A DNA stretch of 64,000 nucleotides, taken from the NCBI GenBank assembly GCA_046732855.1, contig JBKPNX010000064.1, positions 1-64,000 on the forward strand. Direction: 5' to 3'. The first letter of the stretch is position 1; every line of letters starts with the position of its first letter. Shown here in pieces: positions 63,980 to 64,000 of this stretch. Position numbers and translations under genes: made by a program. This DNA comes from JBKPNX01 sp046732855. Its GTDB lineage: Bacteria; Pseudomonadota; Alphaproteobacteria; Geminicoccales; Geminicoccaceae. A model generated the notes under the pieces. That model did not search any database. It saw nothing but the letters and a program-made list of their open reading frames with translations, and was not told where the DNA came from.

Positions 63980-64000
63980 CGGCCGGCACGCGGACGCTTC

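Overview
The window is about 64 kb of GC-rich chromosome, most likely from an alphaproteobacterium of the Rhodospirillales/Geminicoccales type. The evidence is the strong G/C third-position bias and two conserved gene orders: yceD(DUF177)-rpmF-plsX-fabH-ihfA-merR, and the divergent pair of a cytochrome bc1 assembly chaperone with bamE. The comF-grxC-DUF1178 cluster, a class II DAHP synthase and an HWE-type histidine kinase fit the same group. No plasmid, phage or CRISPR features were seen. The only clear mobile element is the end of an IS630-family transposase cut by the left edge.

Layout. 1-839: an IS630 end inserted into a frameshifted solute-binding-protein pseudogene. 1018-7142 (minus): a composite efflux operon with an RND adaptor, a DUF3302 protein, a YibH/YiaV-type HlyD protein and an RND permease. 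7540-10923 (plus): a HlyD adaptor and two ABC-2 permeases with no ATPase gene, bracketed by a decayed copy (about 7253-7343) and an intact copy (11041-11472) of one unknown gene. 11.8-16.7 kb: PPK2, PrmC, patatin, a frameshifted MipA/OmpV and a class IV aminotransferase. 17-22 kb: a Gfo/Idh/MocA dehydrogenase overlapping tail-to-tail with a hydroxyisobutyrate-dehydrogenase-like gene, a 27-bp tandem repeat, a GST, a secreted unknown protein, a decayed amidohydrolase and a DUF3303 protein. 22.6-27.9 kb: a second RND adaptor and pump, translationally coupled to a lone DppC-type permease. 27.9-30.3 kb: an HWE kinase and a single-domain response regulator. 30.6-41.7 kb: L,D-transpeptidase, MmsA, cupin, alkaline phosphatase, succinate-semialdehyde dehydrogenase, GNAT, glutathione reductase and DAHP synthase. 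41.8-50.9 kb: a secreted unknown, an orphan ParA, OpgH, a BTAD/TolB/TPR regulator divergent from a methyltransferase, DUF1178, GrxC and ComF. 51-56.6 kb: CutA, tRNA-Pro(GGG) with a recognisable promoter, the ihfA/fabH/plsX/rpmF cluster, the bc1 chaperone and BamE. 56.8-60.2 kb: an epimerase convergent with a coupled TPP-enzyme and Asp/Glu-racemase-family operon. 60.5-64 kb: a glycine-zipper lipoprotein, DusA, an MgtC-like membrane protein and a DUF1932 dehydrogenase.

Three efflux modules lie within 27 kb and none has a TolC-type outer-membrane channel nearby, so all must borrow one from elsewhere. Four decayed genes (solute-binding protein, MipA, amidohydrolase and the duplicate fragment) lie in the first 22 kb, which marks that half as the more fluid part. 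From about 30 kb onward the content is mostly ordinary housekeeping. I found no clear-cut new system. The least ordinary arrangements are the ATPase-less ABC-2 module between direct repeats, the RND-DppC coupling, the RND/DUF3302/YibH hybrid operon and the TPP enzyme-racemase pair.
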